Part shown: one piece after another, positions 19,181 through 30,300 of the stretch | Layout of the letters: each line of letters opens with the position of its first letter | Position numbering within the stretch: the stretch's first letter is position 1 | Assembly: GCA_005790545.1 (NCBI GenBank) | Contig: SXUL01000086.1 | Coordinates: 1-64,000, forward strand | DNA length: 64,000 bases | Source of the DNA: Planctomycetia bacterium | GTDB taxonomy: Bacteria; Planctomycetota; GCA-002687715 | Reading direction: 5' to 3' | Notes under the pieces: model-generated | Seen by the model: only the letters and a program-made list of their open reading frames with translations | Told to the model about the DNA's origin: nothing | Database searches by the model: none | Position numbers and translations under genes: made by a program

Positions 19181-21697
19181 ATGTCGCGATCATTGTTTGT
19201 GCTGGCGCTGTTCTGCACGGTTGTGGCTGCGCAGGAAGTTCCCGCCTTCGAACCCGTGCTCGGGCACGTTCCGGGTACCGCCTTCACGCCGCACGCAGCC
19301 ATGGAGACATGGGTGCGCGCGGCCGCGCATTCACCGCGGGCACGGCTCATCGAGTACGGGCGCACGCCCGAGGGGCGTGCGCTGCTCCTGATGGTCATTA
19401 CGGCACCTTCCAACCACGACAACATGCCGGAGATCCGCACGCGCATCGAGCGTCTCGCGGCTGGCGTCGAGGTCGCCGAAGCCGCGAAGCTCAGCGAGAA
19501 CCTGCCCACGGTGGTCTGGCTTTCACACACCGTGCATGGTGATGAAGCGTCCGGCACGGAGGCCGCCCTGTTGCTCATGCGGCGGCTGCTCACGAGCGAG
19601 GACGAATCCACGCTCGAGCTGCTGCAACGGACCATCGCCATCATCGATCCCTGTCTCAATCCGGATGGTCGTGAGCGCTACGTGCAGTGGTACCGCTCCG
19701 TGGTCGGTACCGCGCCCGATCCCGAGCCGCTCAGTGCCGAGCATGATCAGCCGTGGCCGGGCGGACGCGAGAACCACTGGTACTTCGACCTCAACCGGGA
19801 CTGGTGCTGGATGACGCAGCCGGAAACGCGCGCGCGTCACAAGGAGTTTCTCGCGTGGCATCCGCAGGTGCACGCGGACCTGCACGAGATGGGCTGGCGC
19901 AGCACCTACTTCTTCTTCCCGGCGGAGAAGCCAGTGAACGCCAATCTTCCGGAGCAGATCCTCAAGTGGGGACGCCGCTTCGGCGAGGGCAACGCGCGCG
20001 CATTCGATGCGCGCGGTTGGCCTTACTACACGGCCGAAGATTTTGATCTCTTCTACCCGGGCTACGGAGATACGTGGCCCAGTTTGCACGGGGCCATCGG
20101 AATGACTTACGAGCAGGCCGGCGGTGGCCGCGCGGGCTCGGCTGTGCGCCTCTCAGATGGACGCATCCTCACTCTGGCGGACCGTGCCGCGCATCATGAA
20201 CTCGCGGCTCTCACCACCCTGCAGACCGCGGCGGGGCACCGCGAGGAACTGCTCCGCGATTACGCGGCATTCCGTCAGAGTGCCGTGGAGGAGGGGCGGA
20301 CGGGGCCTTTGCGCGCGTTTCTCATGCCGGCGCAATCCGATCCTGCGGCGCTCGACGCCCTGGCGGTGGTGCTGCGCGGGCAAGGCATAGCGGTGCAACG
20401 TGCGCGTGAGGCCTTCACGCTTCCGCGCGTGAAGGATGCTCTTGGCGCCACCGTGCAGGACCGCACGTTCGAGGCGGGCACGCTGGTCGTCGACCTTGCA
20501 CAGCCTGCAAAGCGTCTTGCGAAGACGCTGCTTGAAGCGCGCACGGAGGTGAAGGAACTCTTCTTCTACGACATTGCAGCGTGGAGCCTGCCGCTTGCTT
20601 ACGGAGTGCCCGTCTTTGAATCGGCTGTGTTGCCGGACGTGCCTTTGCTCGCTGCAGACGAACCACTCCAGGCAACAGGCAGTGTTGACAACCCCGCTGC
20701 CAAGGTGGGCTGGCTGCTCTCCTTCGGCACGCGCTCGGCGGTCGAGGCGCTCTCGGACCTTCTCGTCCGCGGCGTGCGCGTGAAATCGAGCCAGAAGGAG
20801 TTTCTCCTCGGCGAGAAACTGCACGCGCGCGGCACGCTGCTCATTCGTCGCGATGAGAACCAGCCGGACGTGGCCGCTGTGCTGGCGGAAGTAGCGGCGA
20901 GTCGGCGCGTGCACTTTGTCGGCGCAGACTCTGGACTCACTGCACAGGGCATCGATCTCGGCAGCACCGCGATCCAGTCCGTTGTGCCCCCGCGCATTGC
21001 GCTGCTGGGTGGTCCGAGCCTCTCGGAAACGTCGTTTGGCGCCACACGTCACATCCTCGACGCAGTGCTGCATGCTCCAGTGAGTGTGTTTTTCCCGGAA
21101 GATTTTCAACGCGCGGATCTTGCGCGCTACACGGCGGTGGTCGTTCCCGAGGGCGGAGTGAAGCCCGAAGTGCGTGAGCATCTGAAGAAATTTGCAGAGG
21201 ATGGCGGTGTGGTGGTGGCCTTCGGATCGGCTGCGTTTCAGCTCTTTCCGGAGACGAAGAGGAAGGAAGAGGCTCCGGGTCCGAAGGAGGCCACGGCCAA
21301 ACCTCCGCGCTGGATCGAGGAGCGCGAAGAATTCGAGCGGCGTCGGCAGCAACCGGGCAGTGTCTTCCGTGTGGAGCTCGATCCGGCGCATCCTCTGAAC
21401 TTCGGCGCGCGCAGCGAGCTGGCAGCGTTCAAGGAGGGCACACGTGCTTTCGATACGGCTCTCCCGGGGCTGCATGTGGCGCTCTTCAAGGAGGCACGCG
21501 AGATCTCAGGCTACGTTGCGCCAGAGGACGCGCAGCAACTCATGGGCAGGGCTTACGCGACGGTGTTGCCCGTGGGCGACGGTGCCATCGTGGGCTTTGC
21601 GGATGACCCGAATTTCCGTGGCGCCTGGCGGGCGACGACGCGCCTGTTCATGAACGCAGTGTTGCTCTTGCCGACGCGCCAGATTCGCAGGGATTGA
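19181..21697 (+). CDS. Secreted M14-family zinc carboxypeptidase-like protein
   Basis: MSRSLFVLALFCTVVAAQ signal; SHTVHGDEASGTEAAL (HxxE), DPCLNPDGRERYVQWY, DLHEMGWRSTYFF, GMTYEQAGGG. Confidence 0.88.
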   Translation: MSRSLFVLALFCTVVAAQEVPAFEPVLGHVPGTAFTPHAAMETWVRAAAHSPRARLIEYGRTPEGRALLLMVITAPSNHDNMPEIRTRIERLAAGVEVAEAAKLSENLPTVVWLSHTVHGDEASGTEAALLLMRRLLTSEDESTLELLQRTIAIIDPCLNPDGRERYVQWYRSVVGTAPDPEPLSAEHDQPWPGGRENHWYFDLNRDWCWMTQPETRARHKEFLAWHPQVHADLHEMGWRSTYFFFPAEKPVNANLPEQILKWGRRFGEGNARAFDARGWPYYTAEDFDLFYPGYGDTWPSLHGAIGMTYEQAGGGRAGSAVRLSDGRILTLADRAAHHELAALTTLQTAAGHREELLRDYAAFRQSAVEEGRTGPLRAFLMPAQSDPAALDALAVVLRGQGIAVQRAREAFTLPRVKDALGATVQDRTFEAGTLVVDLAQPAKRLAKTLLEARTEVKELFFYDIAAWSLPLAYGVPVFESAVLPDVPLLAADEPLQATGSVDNPAAKVGWLLSFGTRSAVEALSDLLVRGVRVKSSQKEFLLGEKLHARGTLLIRRDENQPDVAAVLAEVAASRRVHFVGADSGLTAQGIDLGSTAIQSVVPPRIALLGGPSLSETSFGATRHILDAVLHAPVSVFFPEDFQRADLARYTAVVVPEGGVKPEVREHLKKFAEDGGVVVAFGSAAFQLFPETKRKEEAPGPKEATAKPPRWIEEREEFERRRQQPGSVFRVELDPAHPLNFGARSELAAFKEGTRAFDTALPGLHVALFKEAREISGYVAPEDAQQLMGRAYATVLPVGDGAIVGFADDPNFRGAWRATTRLFMNAVLLLPTRQIRRD

Positions 21698-21701
21698 TCC
21701 C

Positions 21702-21726
21702 GACGGCTGCCGCGAAAGCAGCCGTC
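21702..21726. terminator. Hairpin between convergent genes
   Basis: GACGGCTGC-cgcgaaa-GCAGCCGTC, perfect 9-bp stem, no strong U-tract. Confidence 0.55.
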
Positions 21727-21735
21727 ACACACTCT

Positions 21736-23238
21736 TCAGAAGCCGGCCTTCAGAATCTTCCGCCACTCTTCATCCAGTTGTTCCGTGGACCAACCCTCGA
21801 ACGCGCGCGCGAGCGCCTGATCGGTCTGCGCGGTGTTCATGCCTTCGAGCCAGGCCACGAGCTTGTCAGGATGCAGCTTCAGCATCCAGGCAATGAGCGT
21901 CCAGCCCTTGGTGAGGTGATCGCCGTTCAAACTGTTGAGATCGAGCGCATTGAGCGCGTTGAAAACTTCATCCTTGCCAGTTCTCGCAAGCGCCTTCCCG
22001 CGGGTCATGGCGTCCTTGGTGGAAAACTCCTTCTGAGCCACGCCGCCGCCCGAGGCGTATTTCGCCAGCGAGCTGCAGTTCACCACACCGTTGCCCAGAT
22101 GTTCGTGCTCGGCCATGTGTCCGAAGGCTTCTGCGAGCCACGCCGGAGTGCCCTGCACACCGCGACAGTGATGACCGATGAGAAAGTGCCCGGCCACATG
22201 CACGAGTTGGTTCCTGATGTCACCGGATTGATTCGGGACCTGGGTCGCAATGAGTTGCCCCGGGCTTTGCACGTTTCCGCCACCGCGCTCGAGCAGGGTG
22301 GAGAAGCCATCATCCAGTGAATAGCGGTTTCTGTAGTTCTTGAACCAGTCCATCACGGCAGCCTTGTCCTTCAGCACCCAGACATGGCCCTTGTTGCCGC
22401 GGAACACGTCATGCTCCGGCGGTTTTTTCATGATCTTCAGGAACCAGGAGTACACCTTCTCGAGCAGCGTGCCGAACTCGGCCACCTTGTCCGGCTGGAA
22501 CTGCTGCATGTGCAACTTGAAGTGCGCCGTGGTGTGGATCCAGATGCCTTCGCCGGTGAGCTCCTTGTAGCGGGCCATCTCCGCCTGATCTTCGGGCGAG
22601 CCAGCGCGGACCCACTTGCCGGCCACGAGGGTGTAACCCTGAGCCTTCATGACGGTCGCCTTGTCGCGGTAGATCAGGTCCTCGCCCTTCATGAAGGAGT
22701 TCGCATCCTTCTGCGCTGCGGGGAGGTCTTCCTTCTTGATCCATCCGTCCTTGTACTTCAGGTATCCCTCGGCCTTGTACTTGTCCGCGAGTTCCTTCCC
22801 GAGCGCGGCTTCGGCGTCCTTCGGGTTCGAGTACCACTTCTCTCCGACCTTCATGTGCCCGAGCAGTTCGTGAGCGGTGTCGCAGTTCTCGTCGCGGCGC
22901 AGTGCGAGTTTGGCGCCGAGGGCCGCAGCTCGCGAACCCTCCGCCTTGGCGGCAGCCGCGGCGTCGGCGATGGCTTGCGCGTTGTCACTGGCAAGAGCCT
23001 TCAACTTGGCATCGAGAACCGCGTCGCCGGTTTCGAGGCTTTCAGCCACGCTGGTGACCTCGTCCATCTTGATGCGCATGACCTTGCCGTCGGCGAGCTC
23101 AAGGCGCACGAAGGTGTCCTTCTGCTCGGCGATGTAACCCTTCAGAACCTGACCGTTCTTGAGGGTCACTTCATCAGCGTGAAGCGTGGCAAGGAAGAGC
23201 GGCAGCAATGCGGCCGCGAGCGCGTGGCGAGAATTCAT
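21736..23238 (-). CDS. Secreted protein with N-terminal beta-rich module and degenerate gluzincin-like C-terminus
   Basis: MNSRHALAAALLPLFLATLHADEVTLKNGQVLKGYIAEQKDTFVRLELADGKVMRIKMDEVTSV; HVAGHFLIGHH...PAWLAEAFGHMAEHEHLG. Confidence 0.6.
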   Translation of the reverse strand: MNSRHALAAALLPLFLATLHADEVTLKNGQVLKGYIAEQKDTFVRLELADGKVMRIKMDEVTSVAESLETGDAVLDAKLKALASDNAQAIADAAAAAKAEGSRAAALGAKLALRRDENCDTAHELLGHMKVGEKWYSNPKDAEAALGKELADKYKAEGYLKYKDGWIKKEDLPAAQKDANSFMKGEDLIYRDKATVMKAQGYTLVAGKWVRAGSPEDQAEMARYKELTGEGIWIHTTAHFKLHMQQFQPDKVAEFGTLLEKVYSWFLKIMKKPPEHDVFRGNKGHVWVLKDKAAVMDWFKNYRNRYSLDDGFSTLLERGGGNVQSPGQLIATQVPNQSGDIRNQLVHVAGHFLIGHHCRGVQGTPAWLAEAFGHMAEHEHLGNGVVNCSSLAKYASGGGVAQKEFSTKDAMTRGKALARTGKDEVFNALNALDLNSLNGDHLTKGWTLIAWMLKLHPDKLVAWLEGMNTAQTDQALARAFEGWSTEQLDEEWRKILKAGF

Positions 23239-23359
23239 GGCGAGCACTCCGGAAGTCCCCCTTGGCGCGCCGGGTGCGCGTCCGGGAGGCTCTTTTATAT
23301 CACCGTGCTACGCCGAGGCGGCCATGCCGCTCCTGCTCTGCCCCTCGGGCCGGGCGTGA

Positions 23360-24466
23360 CTACTTGAGCAGTTCGGAGACCGAACGCCGTCGATTGATGT
23401 TGAAAATCACGCGGGCAAAGAGGTTGGCCACCGACACTTCGCGGTACCAGGCATGCTCCGCCGCGAACTTCGCGCCACGCCACACCGCGTCCGTACCGAG
23501 GACCATCTGGAACAGCCCTTCGGCATAGGCCTTGTCGAGCTTCTCGACGGCCGGACCGTTGAAGAAGGGCAGCGAGCAGGCGACGTAGATTTCCCGCGCG
23601 CCTTGGTCGCGGAGCAGGCGGCAGGCATTGATGAGCGTTCCGCCAGTGGCGATGAGATCGTCCGGCAGCAGCACGCGCTTGCCGTTCACGTCGCCGACGA
23701 GACGCATGGATTCGACCACGGACGCGCGGCTGTAGTCGCGGGCCTTGTCCACGACAGCGAAGCCGCAGCCGAAGACCATGGAGTAGTGCCGCGCCATGTG
23801 TGCGCCGCCGGTGTCGGGTGCGACCACGACGAGGTCCTCTTCCGAGCCGGGCGGAAGAATGGTGCGGAAGTAGCTGATGATCTCCTTGCTGGCGTGGAGA
23901 TCTTCGAGGATGGCGCGGCGGAAGAAACCCTCGATGGCCTCTGCATGGATGTCCAGAGTGATCACGCGGTTGGCGCCGGCCTCTTCGAGTGCAGCCGCGA
24001 CCAGCCGGGCGGTGATGGCTTCGCGGGCCTTCTTCCGCTCCTGGCGCGAGTAGGGGAACTGCGGGATGACGGCCGTGATCGAGTCCGGATCGCTCTGATA
24101 GACCGCATTGACCGCCGTGAGCAGGGCCATGAAATTGTCGTTGACCGTGCGTTGGCTCAAGGGGTCATCGACGCACTGGATGACATAGACATCGTCGCCG
24201 CGGATGTTTTCGCGAACCACCGTCTTCACCTCGCCGTTGGCGAAGGCGACTTCCTCCGTGGAGCGGAGCAGGGGGCCCGCATCCGGTGCTTCCGCACGCA
24301 CGATGTCAAGCAGGCAGTGATGCATGCGGTCCGCAAACTTGCGGCCGGATTCACATGCGACCACGGAAAGGCGACCACGGTTGTTGATGGGCTGGCTGGG
24401 GGGCAAGGCTCGCTCCTCGTCGTCGGCACGACGAGCGGATTCTAGGGAGGAGGCGCCGCGCGGCAA
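23360..24466 (-). CDS. prs: Ribose-phosphate pyrophosphokinase (PRPP synthetase); start site uncertain
   Basis: EEVAFANGEVKTVVRENIRGDDVYVIQ; ITAVIPQFPYSRQERKKAREAITARLVA; LLPDDLIATGGTLINA PRPP loop. Confidence 0.88.
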   Translation of the reverse strand: MPRGASSLESARRADDEERALPPSQPINNRGRLSVVACESGRKFADRMHHCLLDIVRAEAPDAGPLLRSTEEVAFANGEVKTVVRENIRGDDVYVIQCVDDPLSQRTVNDNFMALLTAVNAVYQSDPDSITAVIPQFPYSRQERKKAREAITARLVAAALEEAGANRVITLDIHAEAIEGFFRRAILEDLHASKEIISYFRTILPPGSEEDLVVVAPDTGGAHMARHYSMVFGCGFAVVDKARDYSRASVVESMRLVGDVNGKRVLLPDDLIATGGTLINACRLLRDQGAREIYVACSLPFFNGPAVEKLDKAYAEGLFQMVLGTDAVWRGAKFAAEHAWYREVSVANLFARVIFNINRRRSVSELLK

Positions 24467-24475
24467 CTCGGCGTT

Positions 24476-27220
24476 CTAGTGCGCCGTGGCCCAGCTCTTG
24501 CCGCGGCCGACTTCCACCACCAGAGGTACGCTCAAGGGGAAGGCAGATTCCATTTCGCGGCGCGTGAGTTCCTCGATCGCGTCCGCCTCCGCAGCCGGTG
24601 TGTCAAGCACCAGCTCGTCATGCACGGTGAGCACCATGCGCGCGCGCCAGCCGCCGGTTTGGAGGGCACGGTGCAGCCGGAGCATCGCCAGCTTCAGAAT
24701 GTCCGCGGCGCTGCCCTGGATGGGTGTATTGACAGCCATGTTCTCCGCGAAGGCCTTGAGCATGGGGTCGGTGCCTGCGAGTTCCGGGAGCGGCCGCCGC
24801 CGACCGAGCAGCGTCTCGGCATAGCCGCGCTCGCGTGCGGAGGCCTTGAGCCCTTCAAGGAAGCCCTTCACAGCGGGGAAGACCGCGAAGTAGCGGCTGA
24901 TGAACTCCTGCGCCTCTTTCAGCGAGAGGCCAGTCTCGCGCGCGAGGCGGCGCGGCCCCATGCCGTAGAGGATGCCGAAGTTGATGGCCTTGGCGCGGCT
25001 TCTTTGCACGGCATCCACGGCGCCCGGTTCGAGATTGAAGATGCGGGCTGCCGTGTCGCGATGGATATCAAGACCTGCACGGAATGCGGCGGCGAGTGCC
25101 GCATCACCGCTCATGTGTGCGAGGATGCGCAGTTCCACTTGCGAGTAGTCGGCGCTGATGAGGACACCGTCCGCCGTCGAAGGAACGAAGGCCTCGCGGA
25201 TGCGCCGGCCGGTGGCACTGCGGATGGGGATGTTCTGGAGATTCGGGTCGGAACTGGAGAGTCGGCCTGTGATGGCGACGGTCTGGTGGAAGGAGGCATG
25301 GATGCGCCCATCCTCCTGCACGAGGGCCGGCAGCGTCTCCACGTAGGTGCCGAGGAGTTTCGTGAGCGAGCGGTATTCGAGGACGAGTCGCGGCAGTTCG
25401 TGCACATCGCCGAGGGATTCCAGCACTTCCTGATTGGTACCCCAGCCCGTGGCGGTCTTCTTGGGTTTGATGCCTGCGAGTTCGTGAAGCTTCAGCTTCT
25501 CGAAGAGCAAGACGCCGAGTTGGCGCGGACTGTTGCAATTGAAGGACTCGCCGGCGAGCGCGTAGATGCGTTGTTCGAAGGACTTCACCTCGCGGCGCAA
25601 CTCGATCTGCAGGTCGTCCAAGACCTGTCGTTCCACGCGAATGCCGAAGTCCTCGATGTCCGCAAGGACGTCGATCAACGGGCGTTCCACTTCCTCGTGC
25701 AGACGCCGGATGGGCTCGAGGGCGAGCAGGGGCTCGAACTTGCGCGCGAGGCGGAAGGTGAAATCCGCATCCTCGCAGGCATAGCGCCCCACGTCCTCGA
25801 CGGGTGCCTGAGCCATGGTCATGAGCGACGAACCCTCGCCGATGAGCGTTGCCGTCTTGATCTTCACGTGCTGGAAGTGGCGCAGGGTGAGCGCATCCAG
25901 ATTGCGTTCGCGCTGTTCCGGTTCGAGCAGATAACTCGCCACCATCGTGTCGAGCTTGAGACCGCGGAGCTGGATGCCGTGATGCCGGAGAACGAGCAGG
26001 TCGTACTTGGCGTTTTGACCACACTTCCTGGGGCGCGGATCCTCAAGCAGACCGCGGAACCGTTCAAGAATGGCGCTGCCGCGCCGCGTGCCGGGCAGAT
26101 CCGAGAGGATGGGCGGTTCGAGATTGAGGGGCACGTAGAACGCGCGCCCGTTGGCCGTCGCGAACGAGAGCCCCACGATGTCCACCGTGCGCGTGTTGAG
26201 CCCTGTCGTTTCGGTGTCCACGGAGAAGAGGTCGGCCGCATCCAGCTCGAGCAGCAGGGCTTCCAGCGCCGCGAGGTCGCGCACGATGGTCCAGGTGATG
26301 TTCGCCGCGGCTGTGATGGGCGTCGCGGGACTTCGTGCGGCGTAGCGGGATGCGAGCGTGCGGAAACCGAGGCGTGAGAAGTGCGCTGCTGCGGCCGCCG
26401 CATCCACCTCGAACACGAGACTGTCGAGGCTGCGGGGCAGCGGGGCGTCACAGTGAATCGTCGCGAGCTCGCGCGAGAACAGCGCGGCTTCACGTTCGTC
26501 TTCGAGGGCCTTCTTGATCTTCGGAGAGATGTCCGCTGGCGGATTCTGCAGCACCGCATCCAGCGAGCCCATCTTCTGGATCAGGCGTACAGCACCCTTC
26601 TCGCCGATGCCGCTCACGCCGGGGATGTTGTCGGAGGTGTCGCCCATGAGGGCGAGCACATCCACGACGCCGCCCGGAGGGACGCCGAAGAGCTTCTCGA
26701 CGCCGGCAGGGTCGAGGCGCAGTGGCTCTTCGCCCTGACGCGCCGGTTTCCACACACTCGTCTTCTCCGTGACGAGTTGCAGCATGTCCTTGTCCGGCGT
26801 GACGATGATGGTGCTCATGCCACGCGCTTCGGCCGCTTTCGCCAGCGTGCCGATGAGGTCGTCCGCCTCGAAGCCGGGCACTTCGATCAACGGGAATCCC
26901 ATCACTCCGGCCGTCTCTTTGATGCGTTGCAACTGCTCCACCAGTGCCTCGGGCATGGGGCTTCGGTGAGCCTTGTATTCCGGGTACTTCTCGTGGCGGA
27001 ACGTGGGGTGGGCCGTGTCGAAGCACAGCGCTGCATGCGTGGGTTCCACGGTGGCAAGGAGACGCTGGATCTCGGAGGCCACGCCGAACACGGCGGCCAC
27101 GGGTTTGCCGTCCGGCGCAGACATGTTCGAGCGCAGCAGCGCGTGATACGCGCGGTAAGCGAGTGCCGCACCGTCGAGCAGGACGAGAATGGGTGAAGTG
27201 CGCGTTGCCGGTTCGCTCAT
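24476..27220 (-). CDS. polA: DNA polymerase I with 5' nuclease, 3'-5' exonuclease and polymerase domains
   Basis: N-terminal FEN domain; DTETTGL, NAKYDLL, YACEDADFT exonuclease motifs intact; RRIREAFVPSTADGVLISADYSQVELRILAHMSGD; VLTVHDELVLD. Confidence 0.97.
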   Translation of the reverse strand: MSEPATRTSPILVLLDGAALAYRAYHALLRSNMSAPDGKPVAAVFGVASEIQRLLATVEPTHAALCFDTAHPTFRHEKYPEYKAHRSPMPEALVEQLQRIKETAGVMGFPLIEVPGFEADDLIGTLAKAAEARGMSTIIVTPDKDMLQLVTEKTSVWKPARQGEEPLRLDPAGVEKLFGVPPGGVVDVLALMGDTSDNIPGVSGIGEKGAVRLIQKMGSLDAVLQNPPADISPKIKKALEDEREAALFSRELATIHCDAPLPRSLDSLVFEVDAAAAAAHFSRLGFRTLASRYAARSPATPITAAANITWTIVRDLAALEALLLELDAADLFSVDTETTGLNTRTVDIVGLSFATANGRAFYVPLNLEPPILSDLPGTRRGSAILERFRGLLEDPRPRKCGQNAKYDLLVLRHHGIQLRGLKLDTMVASYLLEPEQRERNLDALTLRHFQHVKIKTATLIGEGSSLMTMAQAPVEDVGRYACEDADFTFRLARKFEPLLALEPIRRLHEEVERPLIDVLADIEDFGIRVERQVLDDLQIELRREVKSFEQRIYALAGESFNCNSPRQLGVLLFEKLKLHELAGIKPKKTATGWGTNQEVLESLGDVHELPRLVLEYRSLTKLLGTYVETLPALVQEDGRIHASFHQTVAITGRLSSSDPNLQNIPIRSATGRRIREAFVPSTADGVLISADYSQVELRILAHMSGDAALAAAFRAGLDIHRDTAARIFNLEPGAVDAVQRSRAKAINFGILYGMGPRRLARETGLSLKEAQEFISRYFAVFPAVKGFLEGLKASARERGYAETLLGRRRPLPELAGTDPMLKAFAENMAVNTPIQGSAADILKLAMLRLHRALQTGGWRARMVLTVHDELVLDTPAAEADAIEELTRREMESAFPLSVPLVVEVGRGKSWATAH

Positions 27221-27325
27221 GCAGTGGCGCGCTCGCGGACGCCAGCGGCGCGTGATTATACTCAGCCTGCGTCGGTAGGACGCGGCAGGGGAGCCTTGGA
27301 CTCGCGGCGGACGGACAACGAATCG

Positions 27326-30300
27326 GTGTCAGACAACATCTTCGCGCGCCGTTGGAGCGCGGAGGCTCTGGTTGTTCGCGGCGCGGCCACGGAAGTGTGG
27401 AAGGTCGAGGATCGCCTTCTGCCCGGAGTCCATGGTGCCCTGAAGCGCGCTCTTGGGGGGCCGGTGGATTCAACGCGCGCCGCACGCCTCGCTGCGGAGT
27501 ACCGCTTGCTGCGCGGGATCGCTCATCCGAATCTCCCGGAGGCGCTGGATTGGCGCCATGATGTCGGCGAGGGATCCAGCTTCCTCGTCACGCGTTTCAT
27601 CGATGGGCCGAGCCTCGAGGCCCTGCCGGCGGCAGAGCGGCGTCAGCGCTTCGTGCCGCTGCTTGCGGATGTGTTGCGCGCGCTCTCCTTTCTGCACGCG
27701 CGCGGCGTGCTCCATCTTGATGTGAAGCCCTCGAACATCCTGGTGGATGCGCATGCGCCGCGAGCCGTGCTCATCGATCTGGATCTGGCCGGTACGCCAG
27801 TGGCGGCGCGGGGCCGCGGAACCGCACCCTTCGCGGCACCTGAAGTCATGGCGGGCGATGCCCTGGCGGACGCACGTTGCGATCTGTTTTCGCTGGGTGT
27901 CACGGCTTGCGGCATGCTCACCGGAGATTGGCCATCAGGAGCGACGCCTGCCTCGGATCTCGACCCCGGTGAGGAACACCCGGAGTGGCTGCGCACCTTG
28001 GTGCGCCGGCTGACGGCTGCCAGCCCGGAGCTGCGCCCGCGTTCGGCGCGCGAAGTGTTGCGCATGCTGAGAGCTTCGGGCGAACGCATCGCGCTTGAAA
28101 CAGCAGCCACTCGCGCAGCCATGTTGAGGCGGGCACCACTCACCGGTCGTCGCGCCGCACTGCACGGACTGCTTGCGGCGCTCCCCATGCGTCGTGAGCG
28201 CGGAAAGAGCGCCGGGGTCGCGCTCATTCATGGTCCTCCGGGACTCGGCAAGTCGCGTCTCGTCGAGGAAGGGCTCACGCAGTGGACACTCGCCGGTGCG
28301 CGCGTGCTCGTGAGCGAACCGGAGCGTGGCCCCCCCAGCACGCTCGGCATCGTGCGTTCGCTGCTCGAACGACTCGAAGCTCTGACGGGCATTCGCGCTG
28401 CATGGGATGCGGTGGACCTCCGTTCTGATCGGCATGGTCTCGTGGACCGTCTCGCCGGTGAGGTGCTGCGCCGCGTGCGCGCACGGCGCACGGTGTTCGT
28501 CTTCGAGGATGTTCAGGACTTCGATCCGGGCAGCAGGTTGTTCGTGCTGCACCTGCTCCGGCGCACAGTGCATGAGCATTGGGAAGCGCGGGGACGCAGC
28601 CCGTGCGAGATCGTTCTCACCACGCATCTGCCGGAGCTGCGCGACGATGGGTTGCGGGCCTGGCTCGAACAGGCGGTCGAGAACGGAGCGGTGGTCTCCA
28701 TTCCGCTGGAGCCGCTCGACAGCCGTGCGACTTCCGGCCTGGTGCGACGCATGGTCGCACCGGAACCGGTGCGGCGGCCAGTCCTCGACTTCCTGCATGA
28801 CGTCACAGGCGGAGTGCCGCTGTTCGTGATCGAGACGTTGCTCGCTCATCCCCTCAACGCGCGCGGTTCCGGCACACTGCTGGGATCCATCGCGCGTCAG
28901 TTGCCATCACGCGAAGAGGTGCCTGCGTCTCTGGATGCGGTGGTGCGTCGGCGCTTGGCGCGTCTTTCCTCCGAAGTGCGCCAGGACCTGCGCCGTCTCG
29001 CGATTCCGGAAGGCAGCGTGGATCCCGAACTGGCCAGCGGCGTCCTGCACATCCGGGATGTGGAAGCGGCGCTGGCCTCTGGCCTCGCCGTGCGGACCGA
29101 AGAGGGAATCCGCATTCTGGATGCGACCGTGCGTCAGGTGTTGCGCACGGAAATCGACCCTGTGCAAGCGCTGGAATTGGAGGACCTGCTGGCGGACGCA
29201 CTGGCGGCCGGTGGGGCTCCGGAGCATGTGGTGCTGCGCGCACGCCTGCGAGGTGCGAGCGCGAGCAAGGCCGCCCTGACGGTCCACGAGCTTGTGCCGG
29301 TGCTGCTCGCACGAGGCGCCGAGGAGGAAGCCGCAGGGCTGCTCGACCTCACTCTGCGTGTGCGCGCGTTGCCGTCCTTCCTGCGGCGGCTCGCACGGCT
29401 CAGGCTTGCGGAGCTCTCGCTCCAGCGTGGGCAACTGCGGCGCGCGCACGCGCTGCTCGCGGACGTCCTCGGCGAGGCTTCGATCGGCGATCCGGGCGCG
29501 CAGCGTCGCTTGAGTCAGTTGCACGCGCGGGAAGGAAACTGGGTTGCGGCACGGCAAGCCCTTGAAGCGCTGAAGACCAGACCTGAGTTTTTCTCGCCAG
29601 TGGACCACCTCGGTCTCGCGGTGGATCTCGCGGAGGTGCAGCACCAATCCGGACACGTGGCAGAAGCCCGCGAGACGCTTGCCGCCGTCGAAGATGTCGT
29701 GGGTGCGTATTTCCCGCTGGAGCACTTGCGTGCGCAGATTTCGGAAGAGGCTGAACCACGCGGACCGCGTTTCCGCTGGCCGGGCGAAGCGGCGCGCGCG
29801 GTCATGCGCTGGCTGGTCCTGCTGGGGGAACTCGAGCGCGGTGGCAAGAACTTCCTCCTGGCATTCCGCGCGTTCATGGCGGCCATGAAACTGCAGGCGC
29901 GGCTCGCCGATCTGCCAGGCCAGGGACGGGTGTTGCACGGACTCGGGACTCTGCACATGTCCACGGGGCGCTCCGAGGATGCGGAGCGCTTTCTCCGTCG
30001 CGCCGTGGCGTTGCGTCAACACATCGGTGACCTGGCCGGGCTCGCGGACAGCGCGAACAACCTCGGTGTGTTGTTGCGCCGCTCGGGACGCGCTGCCGAA
30101 GCCATCGAACAGTTCCGCGAGTCGTTGCGTTTGCGGCGTCAAATCGGACATGTGAGTGGCGAGGTGTGGAGCTGCATCAACATCGCCAACGTGCATGTCG
30201 AGCGTAGGGATCTGCTCGCTGCCGAACGCTACTTGAAGCGTGCTCTCGAAGTTTCGAGACGGCTTGGAGATCTGCGCTCGCTGGCACAGATCTTGAACAA

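Noticed and set aside
23360-24466. Prs as a possible novel phosphoribosyltransferase
   Set aside because: Although somewhat divergent, the PRPP loop DDLIATGGT, ANGEVKTVVRENIRG and SRQERKKAREAITA fit PRPP synthetase
24479-26377. 632-aa plus-strand ORF
   Set aside because: Antisense to polA, whose exonuclease and polymerase motifs are intact
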